Shown here one piece after another: positions 1 through 5,679 of a stretch of DNA of 8,143 nucleotides. Under the pieces are notes generated by a model. That model searched no databases, was not told the origin of the DNA, and saw only the letters and a program-made list of their open reading frames with translations. The position numbers were made by a program, and so were the translations under genes. Origin of the DNA: Actinomycetes bacterium. Lineage in GTDB: Bacteria > Actinomycetota > CALGFH01. The stretch lies in the NCBI GenBank assembly GCA_030146615.1, contig JASLBL010000460.1, forward strand, positions 1-8,143, in the 5' to 3' direction. The stretch's first letter is position 1. Every line of letters starts with the position of its first letter.

Positions 1-266
1 GGTCGCACCCGGGTGCCGGAGCCGACCCGGGCGTCGAGGTAGCCCTCGGCCGCCAGCTGGGCGTACGCCTCGGTGACGACCCAGCGCGAGCAGCCGAGGT
101 CGCCGGCCAGCTGGCGGCTGGGCGGCAGCGCGCTCCCCGGAGGCAGGCGGCCGCCGCGGATCGCCTCCCGCAGGGCGCTCGACAGCCGGGCGTGCAGCGG
201 CCCGCCCCGCACCTCGTCGAGGTCCAGGAGCGTGTCCCACGCAAGATTGGTCTGGGATTTTGACAT
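1..266 (-). CDS. MocR/PdxR-type GntR-family transcriptional regulator, N-terminal part (cut by window edge)
   Basis: The visible 88 residues are a GntR winged helix-turn-helix DNA-binding domain with the short leader typical of the MocR subfamily (NLAWDTLLDLDE, residues 7-18). Recognisable blocks are PLHARLSSALREAIRGGRLP (23-42), the recognition region LPPSRQLAGDLGCSR (47-61), VVTEAYAQLAAEGYL (63-77) and the wing GSGTRV (82-87). MocR proteins join this domain to an aminotransferase-like fold that binds pyridoxal phosphate; that part lies beyond position 1, so the subfamily is inferred from the N-terminus alone. The start is taken at ATG 266; an in-frame ATG at 287 would add seven residues. 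Neither has a good ribosome binding site, and a TATGGT box at 275-280 (minus) sits about right for a nearly leaderless transcript from 266. It is divergent from the aldo/keto reductase, the usual layout for a regulator controlling its neighbour. Confidence 0.88.
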   Translation of the reverse strand, partial: MSKSQTNLAWDTLLDLDEVRGGPLHARLSSALREAIRGGRLPPGSALPPSRQLAGDLGCSRWVVTEAYAQLAAEGYLDARVGSGTRVR

Positions 267-296
267 CGCATCGGACCATATATCCATGCCAATACC
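246..296. promoter_or_regulatory. Divergent promoter/operator region between the MocR regulator and the aldo/keto reductase
   Basis: This stretch is clearly richer in A and T than its surroundings. It holds inverted half-sites: TGGTC at 248-252 faces GACCA at 274-278, and ATTGG at 246-250 faces CCAAT at 289-293. A plus-strand TTGACA lies at 260-265, but the best -10-like hexamer after it (TATCCA, 281-286) is only 15 bases away, so the promoter for the reductase is uncertain. On the minus strand TATGGT (275-280) could be the -10 for the regulator. MocR regulators commonly bind such half-sites in the gap they share with their target gene; the exact operator here is inferred. Confidence 0.4.
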
Positions 297-346
297 GGGA
301 CTAGCCTGAGGTGGCATCGCCCGCACCGCTGAAAGGAGCAACCACC

Positions 347-1315
347 GTGCGCCAGCTACCGCTCAGCGACGGCCGCGTCAGCCTCCAGGTCAGCCAGCTC
401 TGCCTGGGCACGATGTACTTCGGCTATCGGACCGACGAGCCGACCTCGTTCGCCATCCTCGACCGCTTCCTCGAGGCTGGCGGCACCTTCCTCGACACGG
501 CCAACAACTACGGCCAGTGGCACGGCGACGCCGGCGAGAGCGAGCGGGTGATCGGACGCTGGCGCCGGTCCCGGGGCGTGACCGACGAGGTCGTGATCGC
601 CACCAAGGTCGGGGCCAGGACGCTCGTGCCCGGCGACCCCAGCCCCGAGCACTGGCAGGGCCTCGGGGCCAAGGCGATCCAGGAGGACGCCGAGACCAGC
701 CTGCGCCAGCTCGGCGTCGACCGCCTCGACCTCTACTACGCCCACATCGACGACCGGGCCACGCCGCTGGAGGAGACCGTCGACGCCATGGCCACGCTGG
801 CCGAGCGGGGAACGGTCGGCCTGCTCGGGGCCAGCAACCACGCCACCTGGCGGATCGAGCGGGCCCGGTCGATCGCCCGCGCCGCCGGCCGGCCGGCCTA
901 CCAGTGCGTGCAGCAGGAGCACAGCTACCTGCTGGCCCACCCGGATCCCGGCCAGGTCAACCTGATCAGCGAGGAGCTGATCGACTACGCCACCGCCGAG
1001 GACCTGACCCTGCTCGCCTACTCGCCGCTGCTCAAGGGCGTCTACGCCCGGCCGGGCCAGGCGCCGCCGGCCGCCTACGACCACCCGGGCAACCAGCCGC
1101 GGCTGGCCGTGCTCGGCGAGGTGGCGGCCGAGCTGGGCGCGACCCCGTCCCAGGTCGTGCTCGCATGGGTCATGCAGGGCCGGCCGCCGATGATCCCGGT
1201 CGTCGGGGCCAGCACCGTCGCCCAGCTCGACGAGCTGCTCGGGGCCACCGAGCTGCACCTGGACGGCGACACCCGCCAGCGCCTGGACACGGCCGGCCGC
1301 CCCACCGGCGACTGA
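347..1315 (+). CDS. Aldo/keto reductase family oxidoreductase
   Basis: A complete 322-residue NADPH-type aldo/keto reductase, a cytosolic TIM-barrel enzyme that reduces carbonyl groups. The expected tetrad is visible: Asp50 and Tyr55 in FLDTANNYG, Lys87 in ATKVG, and His133 in LDLYYAHIDD. The N-terminal LCLGTMYFG (18-26), the LLGASNHA strand and the C-terminal cofactor segment IPVVGASTVAQLDELLGA also fit the family. The start is GTG 347 because AAAGGAG (332-338) lies eight bases upstream; a GTG at 311 in the same frame has no such site and would add 12 atypical residues. The gene is divergent from a MocR regulator and convergent with the MFS exporter. Its substrate cannot be read from sequence. 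Because MocR proteins sense pyridoxal phosphate and some reductases of this superfamily reduce pyridoxal, a vitamin B6 role is possible but only a guess. Confidence 0.9.
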   Translation: MRQLPLSDGRVSLQVSQLCLGTMYFGYRTDEPTSFAILDRFLEAGGTFLDTANNYGQWHGDAGESERVIGRWRRSRGVTDEVVIATKVGARTLVPGDPSPEHWQGLGAKAIQEDAETSLRQLGVDRLDLYYAHIDDRATPLEETVDAMATLAERGTVGLLGASNHATWRIERARSIARAAGRPAYQCVQQEHSYLLAHPDPGQVNLISEELIDYATAEDLTLLAYSPLLKGVYARPGQAPPAAYDHPGNQPRLAVLGEVAAELGATPSQVVLAWVMQGRPPMIPVVGASTVAQLDELLGATELHLDGDTRQRLDTAGRPTGD

Positions 1316-1343
1316 GCCGGCCCGGCCGGATCGCCTCGCCGGG

Positions 1344-2876
1344 TCAGGAGTCGGGCCGGACCGAGAACAGGTGCTGGACCACGGGGGGCCCGTCGGCGAG
1401 GGCGATGGCCCGTTCCTCGATCGCCTGGTCGGTCCCGGTGAGGCGCTCGCTGTGCTGGCGGAGATGCTCGGCCCAGGACGGGACCACAAAGGTCTCGACG
1501 AACCGGTGACGGTCGGCCCCGTCCCGGTACAGGTCCCACCGGGAGGCGCCGGTGCGCTGGCGTGACCGGCGGACGTGCTCCATCGCCTCCAGGAACTTCG
1601 GCTCCCGGTCCTCGGTGACCCGGTAGATGGCGGTGACCAGCACCGGGCCGTCGTCGGGCTCGGGCTCGAAGTCGAGATGCGGCTCCGGCCAGTACATGGC
1701 CGCGTTCCGGTCCATGCCCTCGGTGTCGTGCAGCGGCCACCACCGGAGCGAGGCCGCGCCGGCCAGCATCAGCCCGGCCGCGGCCAGGAAGACGGCCACC
1801 AGCCCGAACCGCTCGGCGAGCAGGCCCCAGGCGAGCGCGGCCACCCCCTGCCCGCCGATGAACACGACCTGGTAGGTCGACAGGCCCCTGGCCCGGACCC
1901 AGCCGGGGAGGAACAGCTGCATGGTCGCGTTCAGGCTGGCCAGCACGGCCAGCCAGGCGGCGCCGGCCGCGAACAGGACGACGGTGACGACGGCCGGGCT
2001 GGCGACCAGCGCCACCACCAGCAGGGCGGCGGCGAAGACGAGGCTGGCCAGCAGGACGATGCCGTTGGCGGAGGTCCGCCCCCGCAGCCGGGGCAGGGTG
2101 AACGCGCCGGTGACGGCGCCGACGCCAAGGGCCGCCAGCAGCAGCCCGTAGCCGCCGGGCCCGAGCCCGAGGCGGCGGCTGGCGACCAGGGCCAGCAGGG
2201 CCCACACCACGGTGCCGGGCGCCACGAACAGCAGCGAGCGCAGCAGGATGCGGCGGACCACCCGCGAGTGGCGGATGTAGCGGCTCCCGGCCACCAGGGC
2301 CGCGCCGAACCGCTCGGGGAGGTCGTCGGGCTCGACCGGCCGCCGGCGCCAGGTGGCCAGGGCCAGGACCATGAACCCGAACGAGAGCGCGTTCAAAGCG
2401 AACACCGCGGCCACGCCGGCGCTCGCGATCAGCAGGCCGGCCAGGGCCGGCCCGGCCGCCCGGGCCAGGTTCATGCTGATGCCGCCGAGGGCCGAGGCCG
2501 CCGGCAGCTGGGAGCGGGGCACGAGCTCGGGGATCAGGGCCTGCCAGGCCGGCATGGTCAGGGTCTGGCCGCAGCCGAGCAGGAACGTGAACGTCAGCAG
2601 CAGCGCCGGGGTGACCTCGCCGGCCGCGGTCATGGCGGCCAGCCCGCCGGCGACGAGCAGCGAGGCCGCCTGCACGACGATGAGCAGCCGCCGCCGGTCG
2701 AACACGTCGGCGAACACGCCGGCCGGCAGGGCGAGGAAGAACACCGGAACCATGTTGGCCGTCTGCACCAGGGCGACCAGGGTCGAGGCGGCCGGCTCGT
2801 CGACCAGCAGCCACTGCGCCCCCACCGTCTGCATCCAGGTGCCGACCAGGCTCCCCAGCTGGGCCAGCCACAGCAC
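1344..2876 (-). CDS. MFS exporter of the MFS_3 (EntS-like) family with C-terminal ABM-like domain
   Basis: An inner-membrane major facilitator transporter, probably a drug or small-molecule exporter. From GTG 2876 it has 510 residues. Residues 1-395 or so alternate hydrophobic helices with short loops; the motif-A loop between helices 2 and 3 reads GVFADVFDRRRLL (53-65), and GTWMQTVGAQWLL (12-24) is typical of the MFS_3 family. Residues about 409-510 form a soluble tail (VLVTAIYRVTED, RWDLYRDGADRHRFVETF, SWAEHLRQH) resembling the dimeric alpha/beta barrel of antibiotic-biosynthesis-monooxygenase domains, a fusion known in this family. GTG 2876 is the first canonical start after the in-frame stop, but it is probably too late. 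The upstream codons 2918-2877 encode family-like residues (WAPLRIRTFR), and a strong Shine-Dalgarno faces an ATC codon at 2918. The gene converges with the aldo/keto reductase, leaving 28 bases between stops. Confidence 0.9.
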   Translation of the reverse strand: MLWLAQLGSLVGTWMQTVGAQWLLVDEPAASTLVALVQTANMVPVFFLALPAGVFADVFDRRRLLIVVQAASLLVAGGLAAMTAAGEVTPALLLTFTFLLGCGQTLTMPAWQALIPELVPRSQLPAASALGGISMNLARAAGPALAGLLIASAGVAAVFALNALSFGFMVLALATWRRRPVEPDDLPERFGAALVAGSRYIRHSRVVRRILLRSLLFVAPGTVVWALLALVASRRLGLGPGGYGLLLAALGVGAVTGAFTLPRLRGRTSANGIVLLASLVFAAALLVVALVASPAVVTVVLFAAGAAWLAVLASLNATMQLFLPGWVRARGLSTYQVVFIGGQGVAALAWGLLAERFGLVAVFLAAAGLMLAGAASLRWWPLHDTEGMDRNAAMYWPEPHLDFEPEPDDGPVLVTAIYRVTEDREPKFLEAMEHVRRSRQRTGASRWDLYRDGADRHRFVETFVVPSWAEHLRQHSERLTGTDQAIEERAIALADGPPVVQHLFSVRPDS

Positions 2877-2924
2877 CCGGAAGGTCCTGATCCGCAGCGG
2901 CGCCCACGCCGTTTCGATGGCCTG

Positions 2925-2933
2925 CCTCCTCCC
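2925..2933 (-). promoter_or_regulatory. Strong ribosome binding site facing an ATC codon, exporter gene
   Basis: On the minus strand this reads GGGAGGAGG. It sits six bases before ATC at 2918-2916, and 48 bases before GTG 2876, far too distant for that codon. The reading frame from ATC is open into the exporter and encodes residues expected of the family. No ATG, GTG or TTG lies between the in-frame stop and 2876. The likely initiation point is therefore the ATC itself, a very rare start, or an ATG changed by mutation or sequencing error. Confidence 0.6.
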
Positions 2934-2948
2934 TGAGGGCAGCGATCA

Positions 2949-2974
2949 GGCGGCACCTCAGGATAGGCGCCGCC
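2949..2974 (-). promoter_or_regulatory. Hairpin between the phasin-like gene and the exporter, with a possible -10 in its loop
   Basis: On the minus strand the arms GGCGGCGCC and GGTGCCGCC pair over nine positions with one G-U pair, around the eight-base loop TATCCTGA. No run of T follows, so it is not a classical Rho-independent terminator, though hairpins without T-runs are often proposed as terminators in high-GC bacteria. The loop contains TATCCT, a fair -10 hexamer for the exporter; a good -35 is not visible. Both roles are inference. Confidence 0.35.
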
Positions 2975-2984
2975 CGATGGATTG

Positions 2985-2996
2985 CCCGCCGGCGGG
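2985..2996. repeat. Perfect 12-bp GC palindrome after the phasin-like gene
   Basis: CCCGCCGGCGGG is self-complementary and lies 16 bases beyond the stop codon of the phasin-like gene. It has no loop and no T-run. It may help termination together with the larger hairpin at 2949-2974, or be chance in a GC-rich gap. Confidence 0.25.
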
Positions 2997-3012
2997 TGGG
3001 CTTAGCGGTGGG

Positions 3013-3369
3013 TCAGCTCTTGGACGACCTCCGAGACGTGCCAGAGGCCTTCTCGGCGGTGCCGGCGGCCTTCTCGGCCTCCTCCTGGACCCGCTCGCCG
3101 ATCGCGGTGGTGGCGCCGAGGACGCTGTGGGCGAGCTCGCGCTGGGCGTTGAGGAGCTGGGCGGCGAAGTCGAAGACCGAGTCGACGACCTCGGTGGGCG
3201 ACGGCAGCTGGCCGGCGCCGGGCACGGCGGCCTGGGCGCTGCCAGGCACGAGCCGCTGGACGGTCTCGGCCCAGGTGCGCATGCCGTCGATGACGGCTTC
3301 CTGGCTCTTGCGGATGCCGTCCAGGACCTGGGCCTGGATCTCCTGGGTGGGGTCGGTGGGGTCGGCCAT
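3013..3369 (-). CDS. Small helical protein, phasin-like, function unknown
   Basis: A 118-residue soluble protein with no signal peptide or membrane segment. It appears to consist of two amphipathic helical stretches (about residues 7-40 and 57-103) joined by a Pro/Gly/Ala-rich linker (VPGSAQAAVPGAGQLPSP), followed by a basic, Ser/Lys-rich tail (GTSRRSSKS). The second helix, VVDSVFDFAAQLLNAQRELA, resembles phasins and phasin-like actinobacterial proteins that coat storage granules, but I cannot assign it firmly. The start ATG 3369 is well supported: GGGAGGA (3374-3380) lies four bases upstream, and a near-consensus promoter with a palindromic operator precedes it. It is the only gene here with so clear a promoter, which suggests high but repressible expression. 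The exporter lies downstream on the same strand after a gap with hairpins, so they need not share a transcript. Confidence 0.75.
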   Translation of the reverse strand: MADPTDPTQEIQAQVLDGIRKSQEAVIDGMRTWAETVQRLVPGSAQAAVPGAGQLPSPTEVVDSVFDFAAQLLNAQRELAHSVLGATTAIGERVQEEAEKAAGTAEKASGTSRRSSKS

Positions 3370-3392
3370 GGGTTCCTCCCGTCTCGGTATGT

Positions 3393-3410
3393 TGCTAACT
3401 ATAGTTAGCA
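3393..3410. promoter_or_regulatory. Perfect 18-bp palindromic operator over the -10 box
   Basis: TGCTAACTATAGTTAGCA is fully self-complementary over 18 bases and is the most AT-rich run in the area. A further copy of the TGCTA half-site at 3417-3421 forms a second inverted repeat with 3406-3411 (TAGCAG, four bases, CTGCTA), so up to three half-sites lie between the -35 and the transcription start. The size and symmetry fit a dimeric TetR- or MarR-type repressor; the regulator is not encoded in the visible neighbourhood. Confidence 0.65.
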
Positions 3411-3427
3411 GCCGACTGCTATGTCAA
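3398..3427 (-). promoter_or_regulatory. Sigma-70-type promoter of the phasin-like gene
   Basis: On the minus strand TTGACA (3422-3427) and TATAGT (3398-3403) are separated by 18 bases, close to the housekeeping consensus. Transcription would begin near 3391, giving a leader of about 22 bases that contains the ribosome binding site. The -10 lies entirely within a perfect palindrome, so a bound repressor would block polymerase directly. Confidence 0.75.
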
Positions 3428-3463
3428 TCCCTGGTCTCGGCGAGCTGGCTGTCAGGCACGACC

Positions 3464-4729
3464 CTACCCGGGGCCGGCGTCGGGGGGAACGGTGACGACC
3501 ACGCCGTCGCGGCGGGCCCGCTCGGCGGCGAACACGACCAGGTGGGCCTCCAGGGAGGCTCGGGGCCCGGTGAGGACGTGGGAGCGGTCGCCGGTGGCCA
3601 CGGCCCGGACGAAGGCGTCCATCAGACCCCAGTCGCCGCCGCCGTGGCCACCGGCCGCGGTGGCGTCCCCGGGCGGCCGGGCCTCTAGGACCTCGGCGGT
3701 GCCGGTCAGGAAGTCGTGGACCCGGACCGTCTCGCCGTCGCCCTCCAGCTCGCCGTGGGTGCCGAACAGGCGCGTCCGCCGGTGCCCGCCGGCGTTGAAC
3801 CCGGTCATGACGAACGAGCCGGTGGGGCCGCCCTCGAACTCCATCGCGACCACCTGGTGGTCGACCACGTCGTTGTCACCGGCGTAGACGCAGCGCCCGT
3901 ACGGGCCGTGGCGCAGCGCGGCCAGCAGGTCGTCCTCGGTGTCGCGCTCGATCACGGCGTCCAGCGGCCAGCCGGCGCCCCGCTCCAGGCAGCGCGAGTA
4001 GAAGCGCACGGCCGAGTACGGGCAGGCCGGCTCGACCCCGCAGTCCAGGCAGCGGTCGGCCGCCCCGGCCGGCCGGTTCTCGGGCCGGAAGTGGGTCAGG
4101 GAGCCGAAGCTGGCCACCCGCCGGATCGACCGCCCGACCACGTACTGGAGCCAGTCCAGGTCGTGGCAGGACTTGGCCATGAGCATGAAGGTGGCCGCGC
4201 CCTGGTTCCGCCAGGCCCCGCGGACATAGGAGTGGGCCTGGTGCAGGAACCCGACCGGCTCCAGGTGCTGGACCGAGACCACCTGGCCGAGGCGCCCGGC
4301 GTCGACGACCTGCTTCACCAGGGCGGTGTAGGGGGTGTAGCGCAGGACGTGGCAGACGGCGAAGACCACGCCGGCCCGCTCCACCGCCCCGACGATGCGC
4401 CGGCAGTCGGCCTCGGTGGTGGCCATCGGCTTCTCCAGGAGCACGTGGTAGCCGAGCTCGGCGAAGGCGACGGCCGGCTCGGCGTGCATCGCGTCCTGGG
4501 TGCAGATCAGGACGGCGTCGGCCACCCGGCCCCGGCCGGCAAGATCCTCCCAGCTGGCGAAGACCCCGTCGTCGGGGAGGCCGTGGCGGTCGGCGAAGCG
4601 GCGGCGGCGCACCTCCCGGGGCTCGGTCACCGCCACCACCCTGGCCCGTTCCGGGTTGGCCAGCGCCCAGTCGCCGTGGGCGTTCCCGCGGTTGCCGGCG
4701 CCGAGGACGGCGAGGGTGACAGGCGGCAT
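3464..4729 (-). CDS. Gfo/Idh/MocA-family NAD(P)-dependent oxidoreductase
   Basis: A complete 421-residue cytosolic dehydrogenase of the family that oxidises or reduces sugars, inositols and related polyols. The N-terminal Rossmann domain carries GAGNRG (10-15) with the usual dinucleotide turn. LLEKPMATT (97-105) holds the family's catalytic Lys100, and KSCHDLDWLQY (186-196) supplies the expected active-site His and Asp. The C-terminal alpha/beta domain includes a cysteine group, CLDCGVEPACPYSA (227-240), whose spacing could bind a metal or form disulfides. ATG 4729 is chosen because GGAG (4736-4739) lies six bases upstream; GTG 4744, overlapping the ribokinase stop as GTGA, is the alternative and adds five residues. 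It is the last gene of a GH31-ribokinase-dehydrogenase operon, suggesting a role in catabolism of the sugar released or imported. The exact substrate is not readable. Confidence 0.9.
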   Translation of the reverse strand: MPPVTLAVLGAGNRGNAHGDWALANPERARVVAVTEPREVRRRRFADRHGLPDDGVFASWEDLAGRGRVADAVLICTQDAMHAEPAVAFAELGYHVLLEKPMATTEADCRRIVGAVERAGVVFAVCHVLRYTPYTALVKQVVDAGRLGQVVSVQHLEPVGFLHQAHSYVRGAWRNQGAATFMLMAKSCHDLDWLQYVVGRSIRRVASFGSLTHFRPENRPAGAADRCLDCGVEPACPYSAVRFYSRCLERGAGWPLDAVIERDTEDDLLAALRHGPYGRCVYAGDNDVVDHQVVAMEFEGGPTGSFVMTGFNAGGHRRTRLFGTHGELEGDGETVRVHDFLTGTAEVLEARPPGDATAAGGHGGGDWGLMDAFVRAVATGDRSHVLTGPRASLEAHLVVFAAERARRDGVVVTVPPDAGPG

Positions 4730-4740
4730 CGGCAGCTCCG

Positions 4741-5679
4741 TCACGGCCCGGCCGGCCGGGGCAGGGCCTCGAGCTCGGCGGGGCCGGGCAGGGACGGCTG
4801 GGCGCCCGGGCGCAGGCAGGCCGCGGCCGCGACCCGGACCGCCCGCCGGGCCGCGTCCTCCAGTTCGGCCCCGCCGGCCAGGGCGTCGGCCAGCCCGCCG
4901 CAGAAGGCGTCGCCGGCGGCGGTGGAGTCCACGGCCCGGATCGGCACGGCCGGGACGTGGGCGGCGTTGCCGTCCTCGACCACCAGGCAGCCGTCGGCGC
5001 CCAGGGTGACGACCACCGCCCGGGCCGGGAGCCGGCCGGCCAGCTGGACCGCCTCGGCGACCGTCTCCGGTACCGCCTCCCCGGCCAGCTGGGCGAGCTC
5101 GACCCGGTTGGGGACCAGCACGTCCACCTCGGCCAGCAGCTCGGCCGGCAGCTCCCGCACCGGGGCCGGGTTGAGCACCACCGTGCCCGCGGCCGTCCGG
5201 GCAGCGGCCGCCACCGCCGCCAGCGGGACCTCCAGCTGGAGCAGGGTCACCGCGGCCCCGCCCAGCGCCGCCCCGGCGGCGGCGACGTCGCCGGGGGTCA
5301 GCCGGGCGTTGGCGCCCGGGCTGACCACGATCTGGTTCTCGCCGTCCTCGCGCACGGTGATGAAGGCGGTGCCGCTGGGGACGCCGTCGAGGACCTTCAC
5401 CTGGGAGGTGTCCACCGCGTCGGTCTCCAGCGACCCCAGCAGGACCCGGCCGGCCTCGTCGTCGCCGACCCGGCCGACCATGGCGACCCGGCGCCCGAGC
5501 CTGGCCGCGGCCACCGCCTGGTTCGCCCCCTTGCCGCCCGGGTTGCGGAACACGTCGTCGCCCACGACCGTCTCCCCCGGGCCGGGCAGCCGGGCGACCC
5601 GCACCACCAGGTCCAGGTTGAGGCTCCCGACCACCGCGATCTCGGGGGCGGCCGCCGGGCCGGCCGGCTGCCCGCTCAA
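4741..5679 (-). CDS. rbsK: Ribokinase (PfkB-family sugar kinase)
   Basis: A complete 312-residue kinase of the PfkB/ribokinase family that phosphorylates ribose, or a related sugar, with ATP in the cytosol. Visible signatures are VVGSLNLDLVVRV (16-28), the substrate loop NPGGKGANQA (46-55), PNRVEL (190-195) in place of the usual N-x-x-E, the LGADGC turn (226-231), and the anion-hole/catalytic segment DSTAAGDAFCGG (251-262) with base Asp257. Length matches characterised ribokinases. The start is TTG 5679, overlapping the stop of the GH31 gene as TTGA, with GGAG (5688-5691) eight bases upstream, so it looks translationally coupled. The open frame runs further upstream into the GH31 gene but that part is shadow. 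The downstream dehydrogenase follows with at most 11 bases between. Ribokinase activity is the closest match; another pentose or ketose kinase is possible. Confidence 0.88.
   Translation of the reverse strand: MSGQPAGPAAAPEIAVVGSLNLDLVVRVARLPGPGETVVGDDVFRNPGGKGANQAVAAARLGRRVAMVGRVGDDEAGRVLLGSLETDAVDTSQVKVLDGVPSGTAFITVREDGENQIVVSPGANARLTPGDVAAAGAALGGAAVTLLQLEVPLAAVAAAARTAAGTVVLNPAPVRELPAELLAEVDVLVPNRVELAQLAGEAVPETVAEAVQLAGRLPARAVVVTLGADGCLVVEDGNAAHVPAVPIRAVDSTAAGDAFCGGLADALAGGAELEDAARRAVRVAAAACLRPGAQPSLPGPAELEALPRPAGP

Noticed and set aside
73..309. 78-residue plus-strand frame at the left end
   Set aside because: Antisense to the clear GntR winged-helix domain and without any family signature.
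311..346. GTG 311 as the start of the aldo/keto reductase
   Set aside because: No ribosome binding site before it, whereas GTG 347 has AAAGGAG eight bases upstream.
1317..1329. CCGGCCCGGCCGG between the convergent stops as a terminator
   Set aside because: It is symmetric about a single base, too tight to form a normal hairpin loop, and no T-run follows; common by chance in this composition.
356..2907. Long minus-strand frames at 356-1489 and 1075-2907 and plus-strand frames at 517-1509 and 1575-2936
   Set aside because: They are shadows of the aldo/keto reductase and exporter genes. Their products are low-complexity Arg/Gly/Pro/Ala/Gln-rich sequences with no family features, as expected for open alternate frames in GC-rich DNA.
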